Positions 7,726 to 14,911 of a stretch of DNA of 30,679 nt are shown piece after piece. Made by a program: the position numbers and the translations under genes. Below the pieces are notes generated by a model. That model was not told where the DNA came from, made no database searches, and saw only the letters and a list, made by a program, of their open reading frames with translations. The first letter of the stretch is position 1. Each line of letters begins with the position of its first letter. The stretch is from a virus, in the IMG/VR virus record IMGVR_UViG_3300042870_000046, positions 1 through 30,679 of that record, one strand, 5' to 3'.

Positions 7726-7969
7726 TACCATTCGTGAATTTGCTGATAAGCATTACCTTAATGCATGTAAGTGGGTTGGAACTGCTGCTACTATCGTAGG
7801 CGCACTTGCTACTGCTGGTGGATTTGACCCAATCAACATTGTCGCATTTAATGTTGGTGCTGCATTTTGGCTTCTCGCTAGCATTCGTATGAAGGATTCT
7901 GCATCGATGGCAGTTAACGCAGGTCTCCTTGGTATCTTTGCACTCGGTGCGCTTGTTAGGTTTATTTAA
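7691..7969 (+). CDS. Small membrane protein, paralogue of the one at 18954
   Basis: 92 residues. After a 25-residue polar N-terminus come three hydrophobic segments: WVGTAATIVGALATAGG, NIVAFNVGAAFWLLASI and AVNAGLLGIFALGALVRF, so it is probably an inner-membrane protein. GAGGATTAAAG precedes ATG 7691. It starts inside the preceding DUF465-like gene. The pattern KW(V/L)GTA...G...ASxxxxD/E is shared with the 67-aa protein at 18954-19157, so the two are duplicates that diverged. Its function is unknown; superinfection exclusion or membrane stress are possibilities without direct evidence. Confidence 0.7.
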   Translation: MNLETVNTNYLDTIREFADKHYLNACKWVGTAATIVGALATAGGFDPINIVAFNVGAAFWLLASIRMKDSASMAVNAGLLGIFALGALVRFI

Positions 7970-7971
7970 TT

Positions 7972-8172
7972 ATGAAAGACAATATCGTATCTGCCCTTAA
8001 GGCTAGCTTTGAAACAAGCATTCAAAAGCATAAGTTGAATATTGACATTATGCTCAATAACCCAATGGCTATCCATGAACACACTGACTTTATGGGCGCT
8101 GTTGAACTTGAACTTGCACAGATTGCCGAGTACGAAGACAAGCTAGAAGCACTTACGAAATATTTTTCGTAA
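7972..8172 (+). CDS. 66-aa conserved small phage protein
   Basis: A helical protein beginning MKDNIVSALKASFETSIQKH, with a middle loop AIHEHTDFMGAVE and ending AQIAEYEDKLEALTKYFS. I recall similar short proteins in marine T4-like phages, with no known function. It starts two bases after the membrane-protein stop, so translation is probably coupled. The last codons form half of a perfect inverted repeat. Confidence 0.65.
   Translation: MKDNIVSALKASFETSIQKHKLNIDIMLNNPMAIHEHTDFMGAVELELAQIAEYEDKLEALTKYFS
8153..8172 (+). other. Perfect inverted repeat over a stop codon
   Basis: TTACGAAA (8153-8160) and TTTCGTAA (8165-8172) form an 8-bp stem around TATT, and the stop codon TAA lies in the right arm. 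No T tract follows directly. It sits 15 bases before the -35 of the next promoter and may help separate the two units. Confidence 0.5.
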
Positions 8173-8187
8173 AAGGCATCTTTTCGG

Positions 8188-8216
8188 TTGACATTACCCT
8201 CCCGATTTGATATAAC
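8188..8216 (+). promoter_or_regulatory. Strong sigma70-like promoter for AAA+ gene
   Basis: A perfect TTGACA (8188-8193), exactly 17 bases, then TATAAC (8211-8216), with TG two bases before the -10. The predicted start is near 8223, giving a 30-base leader with GAAAGG (8238-8243) before ATG 8253. It is among the best host-like promoters in the window. Confidence 0.8.
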
Positions 8217-8252
8217 AGTAATTGTTGAAACGCTGTTGAAAGGCTTTTGAGT

Positions 8253-9257
8253 ATGACTACTGTTCTTGTCAAGTCGGGTGAGTATCGTAATCTCCCAGTT
8301 ATCAATACCCAGTTCACTCTCGTTGAGGGTATCAAGCACGGCGCAAAGGGCGCATATATCACTGTGAAGAATGAGGGTCAGTTCCCCCATCAGATTGATA
8401 AGGTCAAGATTCGCATTGAAGGTCCTGACGCAATCGAAGTCAACGGTGTTGCTACTGCTGCAACTACTGTTACTGAATCCGATAGCGAAGCGATGGATCG
8501 CATTGCTACTCGCTTCGAAATCCTCGATGAAATGTCCGCTGCTTGTATCAAGGGCGATATTCGTGCGATGATTGTTTCGGGTCCTCCGGGCGTAGGTAAG
8601 TCGTTCGGCGTTGAGCAGCAGCTTGACAAGTCCTCATTGTTTGACAAGCTTTCTAACAAGCGTCAAAAGTATGAAGTTGTTAAGGGTGCAATGACTGCAC
8701 TCGGTCTGTATGCCCAGCTGTATCGTTACAGCGAAAAGGGTAACATCCTTGTGTTTGATGACTGCGATAGCGTGTTCGGTGACGAACTCTCGCTGAACAT
8801 TCTCAAGGCTGCTCTTGATAGCGGTAAGCGTCGGCGCATTTGTTGGAACTCGGACTCACGCCTTCTGCGTGACGAAGGTATCCCTAACTCGTTCGACTTC
8901 AAGGGTGGTGCAATCTTCATCACGAACCTCAAGTTTGAGAATGTCAAGTCTAAGAAGCTGCAAGATCACCTTGAGGCTTTGGAATCACGCTGTCACTTCA
9001 TCGACTTGACCATTGATACCGAGCGTGATAAGATGCTGCGTATTCGTCAGGTCAACCGCGATGCTGATGGTGGTCTGTTCAAGGACTACAACTTCCAGAA
9101 CAATGAAGGTGCAGCAGTCCTCGACTTCATGCAAGAAAATCAGAAGCGTTTGCGTGAACTGTCAATCCGTACTGCACTCAAGATTGCTGACTTGGTTAAG
9201 ATTTCCCCGAACAAGTGGCAAGCACTCGCTATCAGCACTGTGATGAAGCGGGGATAA
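8253..9257 (+). CDS. AAA+ ATPase of T4-like phages, role unknown
   Basis: 334 residues. An N-terminal beta-rich region of about 70 residues contains a segment starting YITVKNEG. The AAA+ core follows, with Walker A GPPGVGKS (residues 110-117), Walker B NILVFDDCDSVF (about 164-175), and a sensor-type stretch after the SRLLRDEGIP block. There is no WVEKYRP-type N-terminus, so it is not the gp44 clamp loader. ATG 8253 is chosen over TTG 8247 because GAAAGG lies nine bases before it but only three before the TTG. It is a single-gene unit between its own promoter and terminator, suggesting strong early expression. It is often annotated simply as AAA ATPase; a remodelling role is inferred. Confidence 0.85.
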   Translation: MTTVLVKSGEYRNLPVINTQFTLVEGIKHGAKGAYITVKNEGQFPHQIDKVKIRIEGPDAIEVNGVATAATTVTESDSEAMDRIATRFEILDEMSAACIKGDIRAMIVSGPPGVGKSFGVEQQLDKSSLFDKLSNKRQKYEVVKGAMTALGLYAQLYRYSEKGNILVFDDCDSVFGDELSLNILKAALDSGKRRRICWNSDSRLLRDEGIPNSFDFKGGAIFITNLKFENVKSKKLQDHLEALESRCHFIDLTIDTERDKMLRIRQVNRDADGGLFKDYNFQNNEGAAVLDFMQENQKRLRELSIRTALKIADLVKISPNKWQALAISTVMKRG

Positions 9258-9287
9258 TTTACATAATAACAGCCTTTCAATAACCTT

Positions 9288-9313
9288 GTGGGGACTTCGG
9301 TCCCTACTTTTTT
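9288..9313 (+). terminator. UUCG-capped rho-independent terminator
   Basis: GTGGGGAC (9288-9295), loop TTCG, GTCCCTAC (9300-9307), with one G-U pair, followed by six T. The C(UUCG)G cap is the very stable tetraloop common in T4 RNAs. It ends the AAA+ unit. Confidence 0.93.
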
Positions 9314-9323
9314 GCCAGAATGC

Positions 9324-9352
9324 TTGTAATCAGCAAATAACGGTGCTATAAT
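9324..9352 (+). promoter_or_regulatory. Extended -10 promoter for HARP-like/uvsW unit
   Basis: TTGTAA (9324-9329), 17 bases, TATAAT (9347-9352), preceded by TGC (extended -10). The -10 is directly followed by ATG 9353. Transcription starting about seven bases after the -10 falls on 9359, the A of a second in-frame ATG. Confidence 0.75.
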
Positions 9353-9358
9353 ATGAAT

Positions 9359-10354
9359 ATGAAGAACAAAGAACAGCTCCTATATTTCTTCCTGCAGGGT
9401 AAGATTAGCTTGAGTCAGTATGACTACAAGTTCATGGCCAACCTGCAAACTATGATACAGAATAGTTCCAGAGTAACAAGCAACCAAGCTGATTTGTTTG
9501 ATAAGCTTATTAGCAAGTATAAAAAGCAGCTTACTAAGAATGGACTCGTCAAGGAAGAACTAAAGACGCTGCCATGGAAGACTATGATAGTCGAAAGCAC
9601 ACCTGAATATACTGGTGCAAGTGTTCGTTTAAATGACGATGAAATCCTTATCAAAGTGCCATTCAATAAATCTTTTATTAGTCAGTTTAGATTAGTTGAA
9701 AACAATAATTTTGTATGGGACAGCACTGAAAAGTTGTATCGTGCTAAATTCAACACACTAAGTTTGAAGGTAGCCTATAATATTCTTCCTGAATATTTTG
9801 ACCATGTTAGGTATTGTGACAGCTTGCAACCCATCTTAACTGAATTGCAGCAATATCAAAATTTGATGTGGAACCCTACTGCTAAAAAGTTTAATGATAG
9901 ACTTTTGATAGGTGCATGTAATAGTATTTTAGGTTCTATGATAGCTGATACTGATTTGGACATTACTCCTAGTAATCTGTTTAAGCTAGTACGAATGGGT
10001 ATCAGAATTGACCCAGAGGTTTACGATGGCAATGAAAAACTCAAGTTTGCATCAACTGATTTCTATGAAACTGACCTTGCTGTTAGTGAAACAGTAATAT
10101 CTTGGATGAGAAACATCGGGTGCAGTAATGTTGTATTAGGTCGCGGCATTAGGTCAGTGCCTTGGAAACAAGAAATCACTGATATTGTTGAAAAGTACGG
10201 CATGAAGGTACATGGGCCGCTTAGTTACGGGTCCAATACGGGTCCTGGAATTACTATGCTGTTACAGCAAGTGTCCTCAAACGACAAGACAGTTCCCGAT
10301 TCAATAAGTAAAACTATCGTGATCAAGGATTCACGACCGATAGAGGTTAAATGA
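9359..10354 (+). CDS. UvsW-partner protein with HARP-like segment
   Basis: 331 residues from ATG 9359 (333 from ATG 9353). The upstream ATG abuts the promoter -10 and should not be in the mRNA, so 9359 is preferred; there is no Shine-Dalgarno sequence. Residues about 90-145 (ILIKVPFNKSFISQFR, then FVWDSTEKLYRAKF) recall the HARP domain of SMARCAL1-type annealing helicases, where a strand-and-aromatic pattern precedes the motor. The remainder is unrecognised. It overlaps uvsW by four bases (ATGA), so the pair probably acts together on branched DNA. The HARP likeness is by eye only. Confidence 0.65.
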   Translation: MKNKEQLLYFFLQGKISLSQYDYKFMANLQTMIQNSSRVTSNQADLFDKLISKYKKQLTKNGLVKEELKTLPWKTMIVESTPEYTGASVRLNDDEILIKVPFNKSFISQFRLVENNNFVWDSTEKLYRAKFNTLSLKVAYNILPEYFDHVRYCDSLQPILTELQQYQNLMWNPTAKKFNDRLLIGACNSILGSMIADTDLDITPSNLFKLVRMGIRIDPEVYDGNEKLKFASTDFYETDLAVSETVISWMRNIGCSNVVLGRGIRSVPWKQEITDIVEKYGMKVHGPLSYGSNTGPGITMLLQQVSSNDKTVPDSISKTIVIKDSRPIEVK

Positions 10355-11805
10355 CAGAAGTTAAAATCATAATTAAAGACGAAGTTAATGTAAAAGTCGA
10401 GGGCCTAGAAGTAGGAGACCGTCGAGCATTGATGAAGATGTTTGAGTTTGAAAAGCCGGGGGCGAGATATCTCCCAGCAGTTCGCCTCGGTCGATGGAAC
10501 GGCAAGATTAGTTATTTTAGTCTTGGTGGAAGTACCTATGTAAATCTGTTAGAACAAATCATTACCTATCTATATGATAAGGGACATGATATTGAACTTG
10601 TAGATTTGCGGCAGTCACATGAGGAACTTAAGTTCGAGCGCATCAAAGAAGATTCGTTCGCTGGTACAGTGTGGCCAAAAGGTCATGAACGAGAAGGCCA
10701 GCCTATCGTACTGCGTGACTATCAGGTTGAGATTGTTAACAACTTCTTAGAGAATCCTCAATGCCTACAGGAAGTTGCAACAGGCGCTGGCAAAACGCTG
10801 ATGACTGCTGCTCTATCTAAGTCCGTAGAGCACCTAGGACGCTCCCTAGTGATTGTCCCCAACAAGAGTCTTGTTACACAAACAGAAGCAGACTACATCA
10901 ACTTAGGATTGGATGTCGGCGTCTACTTTGGTGACCGTAAGGATTACGGCAAAACGCACACTATCTGCACATGGCAAAGCTTGAACAATCTATTCAAGAA
11001 CACAGACAAGGGTGAAGAAACTCTTGACGAATTCTTCTTTGAAGATATTGCGTGTGTCATTGTTGACGAAGTTCACATGGCTAAGGCTGATGTACTCAAG
11101 ACAATGCTTACTGGAGTGTTCAGTAACATTCCTATTCGCTGGGGACTGACAGGAACCATTCCTAAAGATAAGATGGATCAAGTATCATTGCTTGTATCAC
11201 TCGGTCCCGTTATCGGTAAGCTATCAGCAAAAGAACTACAAGACAGAGGCGTACTCGCACAATGTCATGTTAATATTGTTCAGCTTAAGGATAAGGTTGA
11301 GTTCACTAATTATCAGTCCGAGCTAAAGCACTTACTTGAGGATCCTAATCGCCTCGATACAATTGCTGCATTAATCGAAAAAGTGAATCTGACTGGAAAC
11401 ACTCTCGTACTCGTTGACCGAGTGAATGCAGGTAAAGAGATTGTAAGTAGATTAGGTTCCAATGCAGTGTTCGTCAATGGCGGTACTGGTCTAACAGAAA
11501 GAAAGGCAGAATATGATGAGGTTGCCACGAGTGACGATAAAATTATTGTCGCAACATACGGCGTTGCGGCTGTCGGTATTAATATTCCTAGGATCTTTAA
11601 TTTGGTTCTTATTGAGCCTGGCAAATCGTTTGTACGAGTTATTCAGTCAATAGGCAGGGGTATTCGTAAAGCAGAAGATAAGGACCATGTACAGATTTGG
11701 GATATCACTAGTTCGTGTAAGTTTGCGAAGAGGCACTTAACACAAAGAAAGACTTTCTATAAGGAAGCAAACTATCCGTTTACGGTAGAGAAATTGGATT
11801 ATTAA
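10351..11805 (+). CDS. uvsW: UvsW, superfamily 2 DNA/RNA helicase
   Basis: Branch-migration and R-loop unwinding helicase that in T4 turns off origin replication and restarts stalled forks. 484 aa against 503 in T4. An N-terminal domain (about 1-115) is followed by a Q-like motif LRDYQ, motif I ATGAGKT (143-149), motif II DEVH (239-242), motif III LTGT (266-269), and motifs V and VI in ATYGVAAVGINIP and QSIGRGIRK. ATG 10351 overlaps the stop of the partner gene. In T4 uvsW is late; here it follows a sigma70-like promoter, so its timing may differ. Confidence 0.94.
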   Translation: MTEVKIIIKDEVNVKVEGLEVGDRRALMKMFEFEKPGARYLPAVRLGRWNGKISYFSLGGSTYVNLLEQIITYLYDKGHDIELVDLRQSHEELKFERIKEDSFAGTVWPKGHEREGQPIVLRDYQVEIVNNFLENPQCLQEVATGAGKTLMTAALSKSVEHLGRSLVIVPNKSLVTQTEADYINLGLDVGVYFGDRKDYGKTHTICTWQSLNNLFKNTDKGEETLDEFFFEDIACVIVDEVHMAKADVLKTMLTGVFSNIPIRWGLTGTIPKDKMDQVSLLVSLGPVIGKLSAKELQDRGVLAQCHVNIVQLKDKVEFTNYQSELKHLLEDPNRLDTIAALIEKVNLTGNTLVLVDRVNAGKEIVSRLGSNAVFVNGGTGLTERKAEYDEVATSDDKIIVATYGVAAVGINIPRIFNLVLIEPGKSFVRVIQSIGRGIRKAEDKDHVQIWDITSSCKFAKRHLTQRKTFYKEANYPFTVEKLDY

Positions 11806-11809
11806 TATG

Positions 11810-11838
11810 TTGACAAACCTCACAAATAATGCTAGAGT
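11810..11838 (+). promoter_or_regulatory. Promoter of the long early operon
   Basis: Perfect TTGACA (11810-11815), 17 bases, TAGAGT (11833-11838), preceded by TGC (extended -10). Start is predicted at 11845, which is the A of the next ATG. It would drive the closely packed genes as far as the terminator at 20213-20230. Confidence 0.7.
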
Positions 11839-11844
11839 TGTAAA

Positions 11845-12345
11845 ATGCGTATACTAACACTTGAAAACGAATTCTATAATCTGGAAACAATGCCAGAAGA
11901 AATAGACGATTTGCGTTTTGCTATTCTAGATAATAGTAACCCGCAGAATGTAGACTATCATTTTATTCCATTGATTTTCTTAGAATCATTTAATAGTCCT
12001 GCTCTTGTACTTAAAATAGCAGACAAGGTAATCAAGATGCCGATTGATTGGCAAGTGCTGATAGGTGAACAAGACCATGGTGATCTAGAAGCGTTGCCGC
12101 TATCAAGCTTGAATGACAGAGGCTTTAATGCGTTTCAGTTTAATCCTAGAACATCCTTTTCCCCTTCATTTCTTCCTATTGAGATTCTAGATATTTATCC
12201 AGATGTTACTTGGTATAGCCCTAGATTACGAAATGGGCAATTTCTAAGTGTACCCATAGATGAGCATGAAAACCCTAGGTGCGTCTATTTCGTTAAAGAA
12301 ATTAGTAGGAACTGTGAAGTAGTAGATTACAGTCAGGCGTTTTAA
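11845..12345 (+). CDS. Conserved unknown protein after uvsW
   Basis: 166 residues, probably globular and cytoplasmic. Notable blocks are YHFIPLIFLESFNSPALVLKI, KMPIDWQVLIGEQDHGDLEALP, SSLNDRGFNAF and YFVKEISRNCEVVDYSQAF. I recognise it as a protein kept right after uvsW in many marine T4-like phages, with similar blocks, so it is likely to matter; no function is known to me. ATG 11845 has no ribosome-binding site and coincides with the predicted transcription start (leaderless). Confidence 0.75.
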   Translation: MRILTLENEFYNLETMPEEIDDLRFAILDNSNPQNVDYHFIPLIFLESFNSPALVLKIADKVIKMPIDWQVLIGEQDHGDLEALPLSSLNDRGFNAFQFNPRTSFSPSFLPIEILDIYPDVTWYSPRLRNGQFLSVPIDEHENPRCVYFVKEISRNCEVVDYSQAF

Positions 12346-12347
12346 TT

Positions 12348-12503
12348 ATGAATAGACTTATTGCATTAGTATCAGTGGTGTTGTTTTGGATTTTTCTTCC
12401 TGTTATAATGATTGGGTTAACTGTTGCTTTTTGTGCAGCGATGTTTTATGCAGGAAGTCAAGTAATTTATGCGTATGTTCTCAACCAACTTAATGAAAGG
12501 TAA
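12348..12503 (+). CDS. Tiny single-span membrane protein
   Basis: 51 residues, starting two bases after the previous stop and ending one base before the next ATG. MNRLIAL is followed by a long hydrophobic stretch from VSVVLFWIF to AAMFYAG (about residues 8-36, one or two spans), then a polar tail (YVLNQLNER). The spacing fits a translated gene in an operon. The function is unknown; the shape resembles small phage membrane proteins that affect the host envelope. Confidence 0.55.
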   Translation: MNRLIALVSVVLFWIFLPVIMIGLTVAFCAAMFYAGSQVIYAYVLNQLNER

Positions 12504-12504
12504 A

Positions 12505-12630
12505 ATGATGATTACTATTAAAGAAGTAAACAACTTTAAAAAGATGAATAAGAAGTCCGATGTTATGGGCGTCATTCGTACTTTATATCCTAATATTGAG
12601 GTGATGATTACTAAGAAAGGTGAAAAGTAA
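12505..12630 (+). CDS. Tiny basic protein, 41 aa
   Basis: Starts MMITIKEVNNFKKMNKKSDVM and ends EVMITKKGEK; lysine-rich with a hydrophobic IRTLYPNIEV segment. AAAGG (12496-12500) lies four bases before ATG 12505; using ATG 12508 gives better spacing. The stop TAA shares its last base with the next ATG (TAATG). Tight packing on both sides supports it being translated; the function is unknown. Confidence 0.5.
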   Translation: MMITIKEVNNFKKMNKKSDVMGVIRTLYPNIEVMITKKGEK

Positions 12631-13232
12631 TGAAATATCGTATTGAAATTGGAGGCCGCGGCGGCGAAGTTGTTATTGGTACTGTGCAGAGCGATTTTTA
12701 TGATCTAGTACAGGAAAATGAAATTGATTTTGATGACTATGCTTGGAATAGTGATTTCTTTGAAGAAAACGAAGGTGTAGAAATTCCAGAAGACATTCGT
12801 CCTTTTGAACCAGGTGAATGGTTTGACCATGATGATCTTGGTCATAACAATGGGCCAGCAGTAGATGATTGTTACATTTCAATAACTGATGAAAATGATA
12901 ATGTCATTTATGATGCTCTTACATTAGATCAGTTTTATGATTTGGGTGCTGACAGTGAGCAGACCGAAGAAGTCTATCCACAAGAAACTCTAGAAGACGG
13001 AGATGTATATTTTATCGGGCAGAGTTTTGAGAAAGGTCACTTCCTTTCGTTTGAATGTGAAGATGAAGCTTTTGATCCTAAGAAGCTTATGTTCATGACT
13101 AGTGATTACGATGGTTGGGAACTTGTAACCGGGCTGACATATAATAGCCAAACTCTTGATGATTTGGGTGAACTGTCTACTAGTGGTAAGGGTTCTGAAT
13201 TCCAACTGATTCAAGTTGAGAAAGAAATTTAA
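12630..13232 (+). CDS. Acidic conserved phage protein
   Basis: 200 residues with a very high content of Asp and Glu. It opens with MKYRIEIGGRGGEVVIGTV, then acidic stretches FDDYAWNSDFFEENEGVEIPED and DHDDLGHNNGP. A second part holds DEAFDPKKLMFMTSDYDGWELV and a C-terminal TSGKGSEFQLIQVE block. I recall this N-terminal block in other T4-like phages without a known role. The acidic surface could mimic DNA, but nothing proves this. The ATG overlaps the previous stop, and its own stop overlaps a further possible start (TAATG 13232). Confidence 0.7.
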   Translation: MKYRIEIGGRGGEVVIGTVQSDFYDLVQENEIDFDDYAWNSDFFEENEGVEIPEDIRPFEPGEWFDHDDLGHNNGPAVDDCYISITDENDNVIYDALTLDQFYDLGADSEQTEEVYPQETLEDGDVYFIGQSFEKGHFLSFECEDEAFDPKKLMFMTSDYDGWELVTGLTYNSQTLDDLGELSTSGKGSEFQLIQVEKEI

Positions 13233-13360
13233 TGTCATCTGGGCAGACCTTAGGTCAAGCAAAGTATAACAGAACGATTGCTGGCACTCCTCCCAGTGCT
13301 GGTGTGTTTAGACTTGATACAGCTAGGACCCGCAAGGTACATAAAGAGAAGGAAAAGAAG

Positions 13361-13648
13361 ATGGGTTGGTTTAAAAGAAAGTTTGCACAGTGGTCCCGCG
13401 AAGCATGGGAAAGCGGACAGAAGGCAGAAGTATATGCTACTGATTCGATAAGACCTCACGAAGGTCTTAACGGCAAGACTAGCGTTCGTTTCACTATTTA
13501 CCCTGCTTCGGGCGGCTTTGTCATCGAACATTACAAGCAAGACCGCTTTAAAGACGGTGACGGTCCCACTCTCACTATTGTCAACAGTAGCGAAGATATT
13601 GGTCAGGCAGTTGAACACATTCTTGCAATTGAGGCACTAAAGGCATAA
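13361..13648 (+). CDS. Small conserved protein, MGWFKRKF type
   Basis: 95 residues from ATG 13361, preceded by GAGAAGGAAAAGAAG, a strong purine ribosome-binding site. The frame is open back to ATG 13232 (43 more codons, overlapping the previous stop as TAATG), so a longer 138-aa form is possible. I prefer 13361 because the segment KRKFAQWSREAWES looks like a natural N-terminal amphipathic helix and the upstream codons look like leader sequence with a hairpin (13281-13302). The segment VRFTIYPASGGFVIEHY is the beta-rich core. The function is unknown. Confidence 0.65.
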   Translation: MGWFKRKFAQWSREAWESGQKAEVYATDSIRPHEGLNGKTSVRFTIYPASGGFVIEHYKQDRFKDGDGPTLTIVNSSEDIGQAVEHILAIEALKA

Positions 13649-14235
13649 TGGCTAAAGAAAAACTATCAGCAGACGAAAAGTTTGAGAAGATTGATTTTGA
13701 TCTTTTTGAAGCACTTGCGGCTATTGACCGCAAGGACTATTCGTATTATGATAGATTAACTCCTGAACAGCAAAAGAAGTTCGTGCCCTTCATGTTAATT
13801 CATTGGGTCAGTGCTATTAAGGGAAGCGGCGAGTTGCAAAGCTATTATCTGCAAAGCACTGAATACCATGCTAACAAGTATTTCTTTAACGAAAGTGTGC
13901 AGAAGAATCCTAAACTACAATGGTTGATGTTATGTGCTGCTAGTCCTGGACTAGGTAAGCAATTTCATCAATGGATTCCGCATATTCGTGATAGAGTTAG
14001 TAAGTTGAAAGAATCTCCTAAGACTAAGGAGATAAAAGATTATTACAAGAAAGTCTATCCCAAAGCAAGTGATAGTGACCTAACTGCCATCAGTGAAGTT
14101 TTTGTTGACAATCACAAGAAAAAGATGTATATTGCTAATACATTCCCCGAATTAAAGTTTGATGAGATTGAGTTGTTAAGTGAGCTTATTACAGATAAAG
14201 ACATCGAAGACTACGAAAAAGAACTCGGAAACTAA
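13648..14235 (+). CDS. 62: Clamp-loader small subunit (T4 gp62-like)
   Basis: 195 residues against 187 in T4. gp62 pairs with four gp44 ATPase subunits to load the gp45 sliding clamp. Compared from memory with T4 gp62, the order FEAL/AAI, then QQKKFVPFMLIHWVSAI, then LQSTEYHANKYF, then LQWLMLCAASPGLGKQFHQW follows the T4 layout (YSKFMVENALSQF, then YAMN, then FNYLMAAVPRGKRYGKW). The C-terminal helices are charged. ATG overlaps the previous stop (TAATG). gp44 and gp45 are not in the window. Confidence 0.75.
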   Translation: MAKEKLSADEKFEKIDFDLFEALAAIDRKDYSYYDRLTPEQQKKFVPFMLIHWVSAIKGSGELQSYYLQSTEYHANKYFFNESVQKNPKLQWLMLCAASPGLGKQFHQWIPHIRDRVSKLKESPKTKEIKDYYKKVYPKASDSDLTAISEVFVDNHKKKMYIANTFPELKFDEIELLSELITDKDIEDYEKELGN

Positions 14236-14911
14236 GTCCGAGTTTTCTTGTGAGTTTTGCAATCGTAGCTTCCAGCGTGAAACTACTTTAATCAAACACC
14301 TATGTGAAAACAAGCGTAGATGGCAAGATAAAGATCAGCCTGGCAATCGCATCGGCTTTCAGTCTTGGGTAAACTTTTACATTAAAAATACTGGTACTAA
14401 GAAAAAGAAAACTTACATAGATTTTACTAAAAGTGCGTATTATATCGCCTTTGTTAAGTTTGGCCATTACTGCGTTGATATCAAGTGTATCAATGTAACT
14501 CGGTATGCCGATTGGTTACTAAAGAACCAAATCAAAATTGATAGCTGGTGCAGCGACACAAATTATACTAAATTTCTTATTGACTATTTGAAAGTAGAAG
14601 ATCCGTTGGATGCTGTTGCTCGTAGTATTGAATTTACAATAGAATTAGCTAAAACTGCTGGAATACAAAGCAATGATGCATTGCGATATGCAAATAGAAA
14701 CAAACTTGCATATGCAATTACTAGCGGTAAAATTAGTCCGTGGATGTTGTATCAGAGTGAGAGCGGAGTCAAGTTCTTGGAAGAACTTGACGAAAGCCAG
14801 CAGAAGATGATCATTGACTATATCAATCCAGAACAATGGGCTATCAAGTTCAAGCGTAATACTGAAATGGTTGCGCAGGTCAAGGAACTGCTGAATGCCG
14901 CAGGCTATTGA
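14180..14911 (+). CDS. C2HC/C2H2-type zinc-finger protein, conserved in T4-like phages
   Basis: 243 residues from GTG 14180, overlapping gp62 by 56 bases in another frame. A zinc-finger-like segment CEFCNRSFQRETTLIKHLC gives C-x2-C-x12-H-x3-C ligands near the N-terminus, followed by a basic ENKRRW. The rest is helical with conserved-looking blocks YYIAFVKFGHYC and AYAITSGKISPWMLYQSESG. It probably binds nucleic acid; the role is unknown. No ATG exists before the finger, so the start is GTG or the protein arises by frameshift from gp62. A terminator-like hairpin lies inside its 5' end. Confidence 0.75.
   Translation: MSLLQIKTSKTTKKNSETKSEFSCEFCNRSFQRETTLIKHLCENKRRWQDKDQPGNRIGFQSWVNFYIKNTGTKKKKTYIDFTKSAYYIAFVKFGHYCVDIKCINVTRYADWLLKNQIKIDSWCSDTNYTKFLIDYLKVEDPLDAVARSIEFTIELAKTAGIQSNDALRYANRNKLAYAITSGKISPWMLYQSESGVKFLEELDESQQKMIIDYINPEQWAIKFKRNTEMVAQVKELLNAAGY
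14220..14248 (+). terminator. Terminator-like hairpin over gp62 stop, inside next gene
   Basis: AACTCGGA (14222-14229) pairs with TCCGAGTT (14237-14244) around AACTAAG; an A-T and a G-T pair can extend the stem. A short TTTTCTT run overlaps and follows. The gp62 stop lies in the loop. It could attenuate transcription into the downstream half of the operon. Confidence 0.5.

Noticed and set aside
8253-9257. AAA+ protein as clamp-loader large subunit gp44
   Set aside because: No N-terminal WxEKYRP-type motif, no RFC-box or SRC motif, and different spacing around Walker B; gp62 is not adjacent.
13264-13270. TATAAC as a promoter for the MGWFKRKF gene
   Set aside because: No acceptable -35 at 16-18 bases and no extended -10.
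14180-14911. Zinc-finger protein as late sigma factor gp55 or co-activator gp33
   Set aside because: Length, zinc ligands and helical blocks do not match either T4 protein as I remember them.
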